Assembly: GCA_015061765.1 (NCBI GenBank)
Contig: SUVZ01000019.1
Location: forward strand, 1-20,829
Reading direction: 5' to 3'
Length of the DNA: 20,829 bases
From: Lentisphaerota bacterium
GTDB taxonomy: Bacteria > Verrucomicrobiota > Kiritimatiellia > RFP12 > UBA1067
This document shows positions 7,598 through 14,701 of the stretch, in pieces. The notes under the pieces were generated by a model that worked only from the letters and a program-made list of their open reading frames with translations, ran no database searches and had not been told where the DNA came from. Numbering within the stretch: the first letter of the stretch is position 1; each line of letters opens with the position of its first letter. The translations under genes were made by a program, and so were the position numbers.

Positions 7598-9949
7598 CTA
7601 TTCCTCGTCCGTAACCGTCGCGGCGGCCTCAGCCGACTTGTGTTCCGACTCCACCTTGCGCTCCGCTGAACCATGTACATACGAGCCGTAGCCATACTTG
7701 CGATAGCCATAGCCATAGGACCCATGCATGCTGAATGCATTGCCGATTGACCCTGTCTCTACATCGTTCACCACCACGCCAAGAACCGTAGCTCCAGCCT
7801 CGGCAAGATTGCGGGAGGTAGCCTGTATCGGACGGAAGTGAGTGCGGTCAGGGCAGCACATTATGAGCACGCCGTCGACGATCGTGGCGAGGGTCATCAC
7901 GTCGCCGACAACACCGAACGGCGGAGAGTCGATGATTATGCGCTCGTAGTTCTCCCGCGCCCATGCAAAGAAGTCTGGAACTATGTTGGAACCCATGATG
8001 GAGGCGGGATCGACTCCCTCCGGCTGGAGTGACACGATTACATCAAGGTTTTCGAGGTCGGTCCTGTTGACCAGTCTATTGAAATCGCAGACGCTGCCCG
8101 ACTGCAGATTGTGGGAGAAGGAACGTTCCCTGTCCAGATTGTCCACTCCCCATATTTTGGCCAGGCGCGGACGTCGCAGATCGAAATCGACAAGAAGCGT
8201 CTTCTTTCGCGCCTGGGCATTGGAGATCGCAAGGGCGCAGCTGGTGATCGACTTCCCTTCGCCCGGCTGCGTGGACATGACAAGAAGCACCTTGTTCATC
8301 TCCGCGTATCGCGGAGAGTCGAGAAGATTGCGAAGACCTGCCACCGATTCGGCGAACTGAGAATACTTGTTCTCCACTATGAAGCGGGCAACGTCCTCGC
8401 GCTTCTTCCGGCGGATGTGCGGAAGTACCGCAAGAACCTTCAGCGAAAGGCGGGTCTCGATGTCGGAAAGGGAAACGATGGTGTCCTCAAGATGGTCCAG
8501 CACCAGCACGAAGAGCAATCCCGCGCCCAGAGACAGGACGATTCCAGCTGCAAAAATCATGACTGGATTGGGCAGCACCGGCTTGGACGGAATCCCGGCC
8601 GGACGGCCGACCCTGACTATTTCGTTGTTCGCCTCTGCGGCAATGCGGGCGGTGTTCTCGTCCTGCTGAAGCTGCTTGAGAAGCTGGGATGATATCTCCT
8701 TTTCGCTTTCGATCTGCATCAACCCGGACTCTGCGGCGATGATCTTCTGGTCTATCTCCGCGATGGCGGCCGTCATCCTGTCGCGGTTCTTCTTGTGGAC
8801 GGCAAGCTGATTGCGGAACGCCGCAAGGTTTCCGTGCGCCGTGGCGAGTGCGCGGGAGACGGACTCGGTGAACTGCTGCTTGAGGATGTCGAGATTCTTC
8901 TGCTTGACGCGCACCTCCGGATGGTTCTTGGTGAACGAGGTGAGAAGCGAATTCAGCTCCATCTGGCATTTCTGCAGATCAGTGTACGCCTGGCCTATTT
9001 CCGTAGAGCGCGGGACGGCGGACGGAAGCGCGCCGAAATCCTCCGGAGTTTCCTGCGCGGCCTCGAGAACCTTCTCCCACTCGACCGCGCTTGTGACCTC
9101 AGACTCAAGCTCAAGCACGTCGGCCGTCACCTTCTGCAGCGACTGCTGGAGAATCTCGCGTTCGCTCTTCAGGTTGTCGACCTTGTGCGTCCTGCGGAAC
9201 TCAAGCAGGGCCTTCGCCACTTTTTCGTCAATGCGGCGCTGCTTCTCGACCTGCTCGTGGATCTGGGCAACGGCCTTGTCGCAGCGGAGCTTGTTCTCCT
9301 CGTCGGTGAAGGACTCGATGGCCTCTGCATATGCATTGGCGAGAGCCGCCGCAAGCTGAGGGGAACCCGACCTGACGGCAATCGTGATGAGTCGGGACCT
9401 GCGCACAAGCTCCATCATCGACCCTGCCAGCGCCTCGATAAGCTCTTCGTCGGAGACCGTCGAAGCGGGGAAGTTCGCGCGATACTGCTGCATGATCTTC
9501 GTGAATATCTTCTCCGAACGCCATTCCGAAAGACGCGTGTTGAACACTTCCTCATACGTATTGCCGTAGTCGATCTCCGTCATCTGCCCCAGTTTGCCCT
9601 GATTGTTCTGCGTGCCGCGCATCTGGACGGTAAACTCGGATTTTGATTCGTAAATCGTAGGTGAGATGCGGTATATGGCAAACGAGGCCACCAAACCTAT
9701 GAGAAGGAATACCAGCACCGATATCCAGCGCTGGGAAATCACACGAAGAACTCGAGCCGGCGTGATGGTTCCGACAAGCGAATCGGGATCCTGTCCACCG
9801 CCACCGCCATAATAGTATGGAGCGCGTCCATAACTTCCCCCAGCGCCATAGTGATGCGGAGCGCCCGACATGCCATAGTATATCGGGGACTTTTTCGAAG
9901 CTCCGTAATAGATCGGCTTGCCGCCGTATTTTGGGGTTTCAGATGCCAT
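7598..9949 (-). CDS. polysaccharide chain-length protein fused to tyrosine autokinase (Wzz-Wzc/BY-kinase type)
   Basis: A 783-residue inner-membrane polysaccharide co-polymerase. Residues 1-75 are cytoplasmic and carry a tyrosine-glycine tract. A first membrane helix (about 76-94) and a Wzz-type periplasmic domain follow, with long coiled coils (about 215-435). The proline-rich stretch before the second helix (GRPAGIPSKPVLPNP, 448-462) is typical of these proteins, and the helix spans about 463-484. The cytoplasmic kinase has Walker A QPGEGKS (561-567), Walker A' LLVDFDLRRPR (585-595), Walker B IIIDSPP (671-677) and a C-terminal tyrosine cluster (745-757), the usual autophosphorylation site. 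Cycles of phosphorylation control polymer length and export. AAGGAT inside the end of the wzy-like gene serves as ribosome-binding site (gap 4 nt). The extra N-terminal tyrosine tract is the odd feature. Confidence 0.93.
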   Translation of the reverse strand: MASETPKYGGKPIYYGASKKSPIYYGMSGAPHHYGAGGSYGRAPYYYGGGGGQDPDSLVGTITPARVLRVISQRWISVLVFLLIGLVASFAIYRISPTIYESKSEFTVQMRGTQNNQGKLGQMTEIDYGNTYEEVFNTRLSEWRSEKIFTKIMQQYRANFPASTVSDEELIEALAGSMMELVRRSRLITIAVRSGSPQLAAALANAYAEAIESFTDEENKLRCDKAVAQIHEQVEKQRRIDEKVAKALLEFRRTHKVDNLKSEREILQQSLQKVTADVLELESEVTSAVEWEKVLEAAQETPEDFGALPSAVPRSTEIGQAYTDLQKCQMELNSLLTSFTKNHPEVRVKQKNLDILKQQFTESVSRALATAHGNLAAFRNQLAVHKKNRDRMTAAIAEIDQKIIAAESGLMQIESEKEISSQLLKQLQQDENTARIAAEANNEIVRVGRPAGIPSKPVLPNPVMIFAAGIVLSLGAGLLFVLVLDHLEDTIVSLSDIETRLSLKVLAVLPHIRRKKREDVARFIVENKYSQFAESVAGLRNLLDSPRYAEMNKVLLVMSTQPGEGKSITSCALAISNAQARKKTLLVDFDLRRPRLAKIWGVDNLDRERSFSHNLQSGSVCDFNRLVNRTDLENLDVIVSLQPEGVDPASIMGSNIVPDFFAWARENYERIIIDSPPFGVVGDVMTLATIVDGVLIMCCPDRTHFRPIQATSRNLAEAGATVLGVVVNDVETGSIGNAFSMHGSYGYGYRKYGYGSYVHGSAERKVESEHKSAEAAATVTDEE
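7679..7723 (-). repeat. C-terminal tyrosine cluster of the autokinase
   Basis: Residues 743-757 read GSYGYGYRKYGYGSY: six tyrosines in fifteen residues, alternating mostly with glycine. In BY-kinases the tail tyrosines are the substrates of trans-autophosphorylation, so this is the expected phospho-acceptor tail. Confidence 0.85.
9800..9928 (-). repeat. N-terminal tyrosine-glycine tract of the autokinase
   Basis: Residues 8-50 hold ten tyrosines, nearly all in YG, YYG or YYYG groups, ending in a glycine run. The five-residue unit PIYYG occurs twice (codons at 9902-9916 and 9872-9886) and differs at four third-codon positions without changing a residue. The tract precedes the first membrane helix, so it lies on the cytoplasmic side with the kinase domain. 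Confidence 0.85.
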
Positions 9950-9953
9950 AAAT

Positions 9954-11387
9954 TCAATCCTTGATTTCCTTATCCCGTTTTTTCATTTTCGGGAACGAAG
10001 ATGCTGCAAGCGTCATTGCCGCAGCTCCGCAAACGGGAAGTGAAGTCAACACAATGCCAGAGGAAAAGTACGCATCGGCAAACAAACCGACAAGAACGGC
10101 GATGCCGGCCCACACAACAGTCGGCACAGTGAAGAACCATGACCTTCCCTCATCCCGGTTCCCATGCCATTTAACCGAGTCTACAAGACGCAACACCCAG
10201 GAACCGAAAAGGAAACCCAGTCCAACAACCCAGAAAATGGCGCCGACAATCCCTCGTTCGGTCAGAATCACGAGATAGCCGTTGGACGGCAGATCCGGGC
10301 GAGGCGGAAGCACCTGCCAGTCATCATGATTTGCATAGAACGGAGCCTGAAGTTTGAATCCACCCACTCCAACTCCGCTCCACTGGTGATCTTTCCACAT
10401 CGCTATGGATACGCGATTGAGCGCGTCGTTCCTGTCGGTCAAGGCAGGAGGGAAGGCCTTCTCCACATCCAATCCGGCCGTTTTCTCCTGGACAATCTCC
10501 TTGTAGGAGGGAACCATGACCGCAGAGACCGCACCGACGATGCCGAACGCCAGCATGGATGCGGCACGTGCACACGCAGCAGCCCCTTCGCGGCGCCTGC
10601 AGAGCACCAAGGCCAGAATGGACACGACTGCCGAAAACAGAAGATACGATACGCACATGAGAATCGGCAGGAACACGAATGCCGCTGCCGCGTTTCCTGC
10701 AACCGCAAAGGCGAAGAGAAGACGGGCCTTGGTGATGCCTCTCTCCTCCGCCGCAATACCGCAGGCGACGGACACCGGCAATATCATTGCGAATGCCGAA
10801 CCGGCGAACGACGCCGAACCGTATGTGGCGAGGGCGGCATTCCTTAAAGGTTCATTCCCCAAGGCCACGCAGATCACGGAAGCAAGTCCGCCAACCGCCG
10901 CGAACGCGCCTGTCATCACGCCAAACCATATCCGCGCATTCCGTCCCAAGGCATGTCTGACGCCAACGACGATGGTTGAAACCGTTACAGCCGTGACAAA
11001 CGGGAAAAAGCCGGAAACACCGACCGAGCCAGGCATTATGGACACAGACGGATCCTTCACGGCCCACACGGTCTTTTCCGCGTCATAGAAAAGCCGAATA
11101 TCCGAATTCAGCCCTCTGACAAACGCAAACAAAGTCGCCAGAAGCATAAACCACGCGAAGGGATCCCTGATCACACTGTTGATCATACGCGCCCGCGCCC
11201 GCGAAACCGTCTCACCTGCGAGTACGGAAGGCTCGAAAAGCATCCATATCCACGCGGCGAGAGAGACCCAAAGCATGGAAACAGACAGAAAATCCGTAGA
11301 AACAAATTGAGTCAACGCCGCCGGCAGAGCGGCGGCGAGTGCTAAATGGGTTGCCAACCCGAATCTTGATACGCTATGATGGAACAT
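9954..11387 (-). CDS. O-antigen/exopolysaccharide polymerase or ligase, Wzy/WaaL-like membrane protein
   Basis: A 477-residue inner-membrane protein with roughly ten hydrophobic helices. The C-terminal half has the Wzy_C signature: R-x4-M-W-K-D-H followed by GVGVGGF (325-344), then a soluble periplasmic loop with SNGYL-x4-E-R-GIVG (368-382), the equivalent of the HNxxL stretch of the family, and more membrane helices. Such proteins join undecaprenyl-linked repeat units into a polymer (Wzy) or transfer polymer to an acceptor (WaaL); sequence alone rarely separates the two. Placement directly before the chain-length autokinase favours the polymerase role. The gap to the barrel gene upstream is 6 nt and to the kinase gene 4 nt, so translation is probably coupled. 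The ribosome-binding site is poor (AAGG ends one base before the ATG). Confidence 0.82.
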   Translation of the reverse strand: MFHHSVSRFGLATHLALAAALPAALTQFVSTDFLSVSMLWVSLAAWIWMLFEPSVLAGETVSRARARMINSVIRDPFAWFMLLATLFAFVRGLNSDIRLFYDAEKTVWAVKDPSVSIMPGSVGVSGFFPFVTAVTVSTIVVGVRHALGRNARIWFGVMTGAFAAVGGLASVICVALGNEPLRNAALATYGSASFAGSAFAMILPVSVACGIAAEERGITKARLLFAFAVAGNAAAAFVFLPILMCVSYLLFSAVVSILALVLCRRREGAAACARAASMLAFGIVGAVSAVMVPSYKEIVQEKTAGLDVEKAFPPALTDRNDALNRVSIAMWKDHQWSGVGVGGFKLQAPFYANHDDWQVLPPRPDLPSNGYLVILTERGIVGAIFWVVGLGFLFGSWVLRLVDSVKWHGNRDEGRSWFFTVPTVVWAGIAVLVGLFADAYFSSGIVLTSLPVCGAAAMTLAASSFPKMKKRDKEIKD

Positions 11388-11393
11388 GCCTTA

Positions 11394-12665
11394 TCAATAG
11401 TGAAGCCTTACACCGAAAACCGCCCTGACACGGTCATATTCATAAAGGGTGTTCCTTCCATCGGTCTCCTGACTGTCCCATATCAAATGGGCGTACACGC
11501 TTGTCCAGCGATTGAGCAGGTAATCCGCCGCGAAACGCGTCGAGAACAGTTCACGGTCATAATTCTGCGACGCGTTGTACCATTCATCAGAATAGCACGT
11601 CTCATCGAAACGCCACGCGATATTCAGAGAAAGGTTCAGACGATCGCCCAAAGTCAGATAGGAAAGACCGCCGGAGAGCGTATACACCTTGCTTGCCTGT
11701 CCAACATACTGGTCGGAGGGCTGATAGTAACTCGAGCCGAGAACCGTAAAGTTCAAATGGCGACGTATGCGCCAGTTCGCCGAGAGAGTATACGTCCATC
11801 CGCAGTCGGAAGAGCGCTGCCCGCCGTAGTCAAACCACGACGCACCCATAAGGGCCCTATAATGGATGTTTTCGTTTGCGCGGGTGCCGATACCGGCCTG
11901 GATCGAGTACGAATCGGACTGTTCATTGTAACGGCGGCTGGTATGATACAGATTCCCCGACAGATCCTGATCATACATCGAATACCCTGCCGCCACGAGA
12001 AGGTCAGTCCACTTCGAGGCCATATAGCCGAACTGCGAGCCGACACTGTACTGATGCCAGCCGAACAACGGGGCGTAGCCACGCTGATTCTCATAATCAA
12101 GCCAGCTGTACTGGCCCTGCACGCTCAAATGCCACTTGTCGGCAAAACGCCGCTCGGCAACAGCGGCTGCGTCAAACGTCTGACGATGGCGCCAGATGCC
12201 GCGGCCGTCTCCGCCGAAGTTCAAATCGTCGGACTGGTCAATGTTCGCATAGCGCTCAGAGAGCATAAGCGTCCAACCCGTCTTGTCCTGCGAAGTAGAT
12301 ACATACTTGTAACGGAGTGCCTCGCCAAAGCTGTTCTCGCCCATTTGATCGTTATATTGGCAGAAATAGCGGTGGCGATACCAAATATCGCCTACTACAA
12401 GCCACTTTGAGCCGTGCCATTCAAAGTCTACGGCGGGCTTCACGGCAAACACGGAATCATCCACCTCTGAACTATCCGCATCGATATTGGTATCGTACGT
12501 GTACGAAAGCGAAACATGCGGCTTGATCGTAAGACGATTGTTGAAGAAACGGAATCCCGTAGGACGGGAATCCGTCTGAGGCTTTGTGACGCCCTGCTGA
12601 GCAGATGCGACTCCTGCCACCAAAAGCACCGCCACCGGCAATATCGTATAACGTAGTTTCATCAT
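11394..12665 (-). CDS. outer-membrane beta-barrel protein of exopolysaccharide export (BBP2-like porin)
   Basis: A 423-residue secreted protein with a clear signal peptide (MMKLRYTILPVAVLLVAGVA, cleavage likely after ASA at residue 22). The mature part consists of amphipathic strands rich in alternating aromatic residues, Tyr/Trp girdles and short turns, and it ends in FGVRLHY with a terminal aromatic, the usual recognition signal for barrel assembly. The start at 12665 was chosen because the signal peptide begins there and GGGTG lies just upstream; an ATG at 12734 would add a non-secretory extension overlapping the previous gene. I would place it near the BBP2_2 type found in exopolysaccharide clusters, but the family name is a judgement. 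It likely forms the exit pore for polymer delivered by the short OPX protein. Confidence 0.78.
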   Translation of the reverse strand: MMKLRYTILPVAVLLVAGVASAQQGVTKPQTDSRPTGFRFFNNRLTIKPHVSLSYTYDTNIDADSSEVDDSVFAVKPAVDFEWHGSKWLVVGDIWYRHRYFCQYNDQMGENSFGEALRYKYVSTSQDKTGWTLMLSERYANIDQSDDLNFGGDGRGIWRHRQTFDAAAVAERRFADKWHLSVQGQYSWLDYENQRGYAPLFGWHQYSVGSQFGYMASKWTDLLVAAGYSMYDQDLSGNLYHTSRRYNEQSDSYSIQAGIGTRANENIHYRALMGASWFDYGGQRSSDCGWTYTLSANWRIRRHLNFTVLGSSYYQPSDQYVGQASKVYTLSGGLSYLTLGDRLNLSLNIAWRFDETCYSDEWYNASQNYDRELFSTRFAADYLLNRWTSVYAHLIWDSQETDGRNTLYEYDRVRAVFGVRLHY

Positions 12666-12684
12666 TGTCACCCAAAATTGATTG

Positions 12685-13674
12685 TCACAGATGCTGCAGC
12701 CAATACGGTCCCGGCTCCGAATCGCCTCTGCCATCGCCGCCGTACCACGGGTTTTTCACCGGCGGCTTCTCGTTGTCTTCCGGACGCCCCGTGATCAATG
12801 CGCCGGAAATCTCCTTGTCCGCAATCATGCCGCGCGGCGGCGTAGGCTCCTTCACGCCAATTGCGTCGGCTCCTGCGTTGAAGAAATCCACCGGAGTCGT
12901 CCCGCGTTCGATCTTTCCGATCTCCTCGCCAGACTCGTGCGTGGTCTGCAAATCGCTCAACATGGATTCGATCATCTGCTGACTGTACATGGAAACGGCC
13001 AACTGATGGTCGGGCTCCTCGCCGGCCTGCGCCGCCCCCAGCATCGAATCGTAAGACTTTGTCTGCTCCTTGCCGAGTGCCGCAGGTATCCATTTGTTGC
13101 GGGCGTCAAGACGCACTTCCGGCGGCAGCGTCGACACCACGGCAGACTGCGCGGCATCGGCGGCATCACCCGCAGCACGCACGAACATGATGCCTGCAAA
13201 GCCAGAACGGACGGCACCCGACTCGGACGATGAGCAACGCTCGACAATTTTGCCCATCGCAGTGGATATGATCTTCGCATACTGCTCTTTGCCCATCGTT
13301 TCAGGACGGGCAAACTCGTTCTTGGCGAACTCTTCGTTCACGACCGCCAGCGACTCGGTAGGCACAGTCGCAAACACCTCTGCAAGGACCTCCAACCTGT
13401 CCGCCGGACCCGCTCCAGCCACGGCCGCCCTGTTTATCGCGAGGAACTGCGCGGCTTTTGCTTCGGGACTGCCCGGCATCTTGGAAATCGCCTCATTGAC
13501 CTCAGCGAGAAAGGCCTTTTTGTCGGCAGATGAAAGCTTGACGATGGTAGCCTTGAGCGACACCGGATCAAGCGCACACTCACCAACTTTGGCATGCCAT
13601 TCGCTGCGAGGCATCTGAGCCGACAGCGCCATCGCAACCGCCGCAAAAAACACAGTCAAGATTCTGCTTTTCAT
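12685..13674 (-). CDS. unrecognised secreted protein within the export operon
   Basis: A 329-residue protein I do not recognise. GAAAGGA six bases before the ATG at 13674 decides the start; an ATG five codons upstream has no such site. A signal peptide is visible (MKSRILTVFFAAVAMALSA, then Q). The mature body looks mostly alpha-helical, rich in Ala, Glu and Lys, with no membrane helix. It has two cysteines (C33 and C147) that could pair in the periplasm. The last 55 residues change character: Pro/Gly-rich and probably disordered, ending PGPYWLQHL. It sits 22 nt after the OPX gene and 19 nt before the barrel gene, so a periplasmic role between inner-membrane and outer-membrane export parts is a reasonable inference. 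Function is not shown by any motif. Confidence 0.85.
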   Translation of the reverse strand: MKSRILTVFFAAVAMALSAQMPRSEWHAKVGECALDPVSLKATIVKLSSADKKAFLAEVNEAISKMPGSPEAKAAQFLAINRAAVAGAGPADRLEVLAEVFATVPTESLAVVNEEFAKNEFARPETMGKEQYAKIISTAMGKIVERCSSSESGAVRSGFAGIMFVRAAGDAADAAQSAVVSTLPPEVRLDARNKWIPAALGKEQTKSYDSMLGAAQAGEEPDHQLAVSMYSQQMIESMLSDLQTTHESGEEIGKIERGTTPVDFFNAGADAIGVKEPTPPRGMIADKEISGALITGRPEDNEKPPVKNPWYGGDGRGDSEPGPYWLQHL

Positions 13675-13696
13675 ATCCGATCCTTTCATCTTGAAA

Positions 13697-14365
13697 TCAA
13701 TACCAGCTCATCGGCACCCATACGACATCCCCTGCCTTCAGGAGCATGTCCTTGTCGGGCCGACCCTCCTTGCCTATTTCAATCAAATCGACAGTCGTCT
13801 TCGTCTGCCGGCCGTCTTTGTCGCAACGGGTAACACGGATATTTGCCTTGTCGGCAATGCCTGTCGCTCCACCGGCAAGCTGCAGCGCACGGGTGACGCG
13901 CAGATCCATCGTGGAGGGCACATCCACCGGCCCCGGCCTATTGACCTCTCCTAGCACCGTCACAGTCCCCCACGGAGACACCATGCCGCCGCCGGCCTGA
14001 TATATGAACGTCGCGGTAACATGCGGATCAAGGAAGAACTCCTTGTACGCAGCGGTGATCTTCTGCTGCAGCCCGACAAGGGTGAGCCCATCACATTTTA
14101 TCTGCCCGACAAGCTCCATCGCAATGTAGCCATCCGCATCGACAAAATACTGCTTCGCCGCCTGCCCCTGCGTGCCTGTGGCCGTAACAGAAATCGCCAA
14201 CGCAACGCCGGGACGGACCTTCGGACCGTCAAAATATGTCGCCAGAACATCCGCATCAACGCTATTTTCACGCGTCTCCTGCAGAAACGACTGACACCCC
14301 GCCATGCTTAAAAACACAACAAGGAGCAAAATGTATGAATACAATCTCTCCATAAACGCCCGCAA
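13697..14365 (-). CDS. short lipoprotein polysaccharide export protein (OPX, Wza/GumB-like)
   Basis: A 222-residue periplasmic export lipoprotein. The signal sequence ends in LSMAGC (Cys24 lipidated, Gln after it, consistent with the outer membrane). A polysaccharide-export domain follows (about 48-125: YFVDADGYIAMELVG, GLTL, FFLDPHV), then one SLBB-like domain (VTVLGEVNRPGPVDVP through AGDVVWVP). E. coli Wza is about 380 residues with a C-terminal helix that crosses the outer membrane; this protein ends at VPMSWY with no such helix, like GumB-type short OPX proteins that need a separate barrel. The start TTG at 14363-14365 is chosen because GAAGGAG lies eight bases before it; the ATG at 14353 would leave 20 bases. 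First gene of the long minus-strand unit. Confidence 0.88.
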   Translation of the reverse strand: MRAFMERLYSYILLLVVFLSMAGCQSFLQETRENSVDADVLATYFDGPKVRPGVALAISVTATGTQGQAAKQYFVDADGYIAMELVGQIKCDGLTLVGLQQKITAAYKEFFLDPHVTATFIYQAGGGMVSPWGTVTVLGEVNRPGPVDVPSTMDLRVTRALQLAGGATGIADKANIRVTRCDKDGRQTKTTVDLIEIGKEGRPDKDMLLKAGDVVWVPMSWY

Positions 14366-14373
14366 TGATATCA

Positions 14374-14380
14374 CTCCTTC
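14374..14380 (-). promoter_or_regulatory. ribosome-binding site deciding the OPX start
   Basis: GAAGGAG on the minus strand, with an eight-base spacer to TTG 14363-14365. It is too far (20 nt) from ATG 14353, and it lies downstream of the earlier in-frame TTG at 14386. Confidence 0.65.
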
Positions 14381-14413
14381 GTTCAAAAATCAAGATAATT
14401 TAGAAACGAATCA

Positions 14414-14468
14414 GTAATCGGTTAGTCGAATGTGCGGGCTAAAGCCGCCCATCCGACTAACCGATTAC
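14414..14468 (-). repeat. 55-nt palindromic element with 15-bp perfect inverted repeat
   Basis: Arms 14414-14428 and 14454-14468 (GTAATCGGTTAGTCG and its exact complement) pair without error. Inside, 14430-14432 pairs with 14450-14452, 14434-14435 with 14447-14448, and 14437-14439 with 14444-14446 around a four-base loop, giving a nearly continuous stem with two mismatches and one bulge. An AT-rich stretch, but no run of T, follows on the minus strand, so it is not a canonical terminator. No clear target-site duplication flanks it. Confidence 0.85.
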
Positions 14469-14497
14469 ACTCAGCACAGTCCACACCACCCCGGGAG

Positions 14498-14517
14498 GGG
14501 CAGCGTCCCCGCTGCCC
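14498..14517 (-). repeat. hairpin 1 of a twin pair, GGGA loop in the minus-strand RNA
   Basis: Eight-base-pair stem (GGGCAGCG with CGCTGCCC) around a four-base loop that reads GGGA on the minus strand, which fits the GNRA tetraloop class. Its partner lies 14 bases further right, differs by a compensated base pair, and has the same loop. Confidence 0.8.
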
Positions 14518-14531
14518 GCATGTACGAATTA

Positions 14532-14553
14532 CGGGCAACGTCCCCGTTGCCCG
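14532..14553 (-). repeat. hairpin 2 of a twin pair, GGGA loop in the minus-strand RNA
   Basis: Nine-base-pair stem (CGGGCAACG with CGTTGCCCG) around the same minus-strand GGGA loop. Compared with hairpin 1, a G-C pair is replaced by A-T on both sides of the stem, so pairing is kept while the sequence changes. Confidence 0.8.
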
Positions 14554-14664
14554 CAACCCCACCCGAAACCGCACAAACACCAAAATCAAACTATCCGCAA
14601 AAACAGCACGATACCGCAATCAAATTTCTACTCTTCTTGGGATCCCACCCCTGAAGATCCGCGA

Positions 14665-14673
14665 ATTATACCA
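14665..14673 (-). promoter_or_regulatory. extended -10 promoter for the exopolysaccharide operon
   Basis: The minus strand reads TGGTATAAT: a perfect TATAAT with the TGn extension. The -35 region 16-18 bases upstream (around CGAAAC) is poor, which is common for extended -10 promoters. It lies just after the stop codon of the DUF5107 gene and points at the OPX gene; transcription would start near 14658. No other -10 match this good was found in the gap. Confidence 0.62.
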
Positions 14674-14701
14674 CATTTCGCCGCCTGGTTTCGCACCTTT
14701 A

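Larger units (their letters stand above)
14366..14658 (-). promoter_or_regulatory. long structured 5' leader of the exopolysaccharide operon
   Basis: About 290 nt between the predicted transcription start and the OPX start codon contain no convincing gene. They hold three hairpins (14532-14553, 14498-14517, 14414-14468), then an AT-rich stretch and the GAAGGAG ribosome-binding site. I see no ops/JUMPstart element (GGCGGTAG) and no c-di-GMP riboswitch pattern. Roles as attenuator, antiterminator loading site or mRNA stabiliser are open. Alternatively the hairpins are dispersed REP-like repeats that happen to lie here. Confidence 0.5.

Noticed and set aside
12666..12734. Upstream start for the barrel protein at 12734
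   Set aside because: It would add 23 non-secretory residues before the signal peptide and overlap the end of the preceding gene.
14366..14701. ops/JUMPstart element or c-di-GMP riboswitch in the leader
   Set aside because: Neither GGCGGTAG nor the conserved riboswitch strings are present on the transcribed strand.
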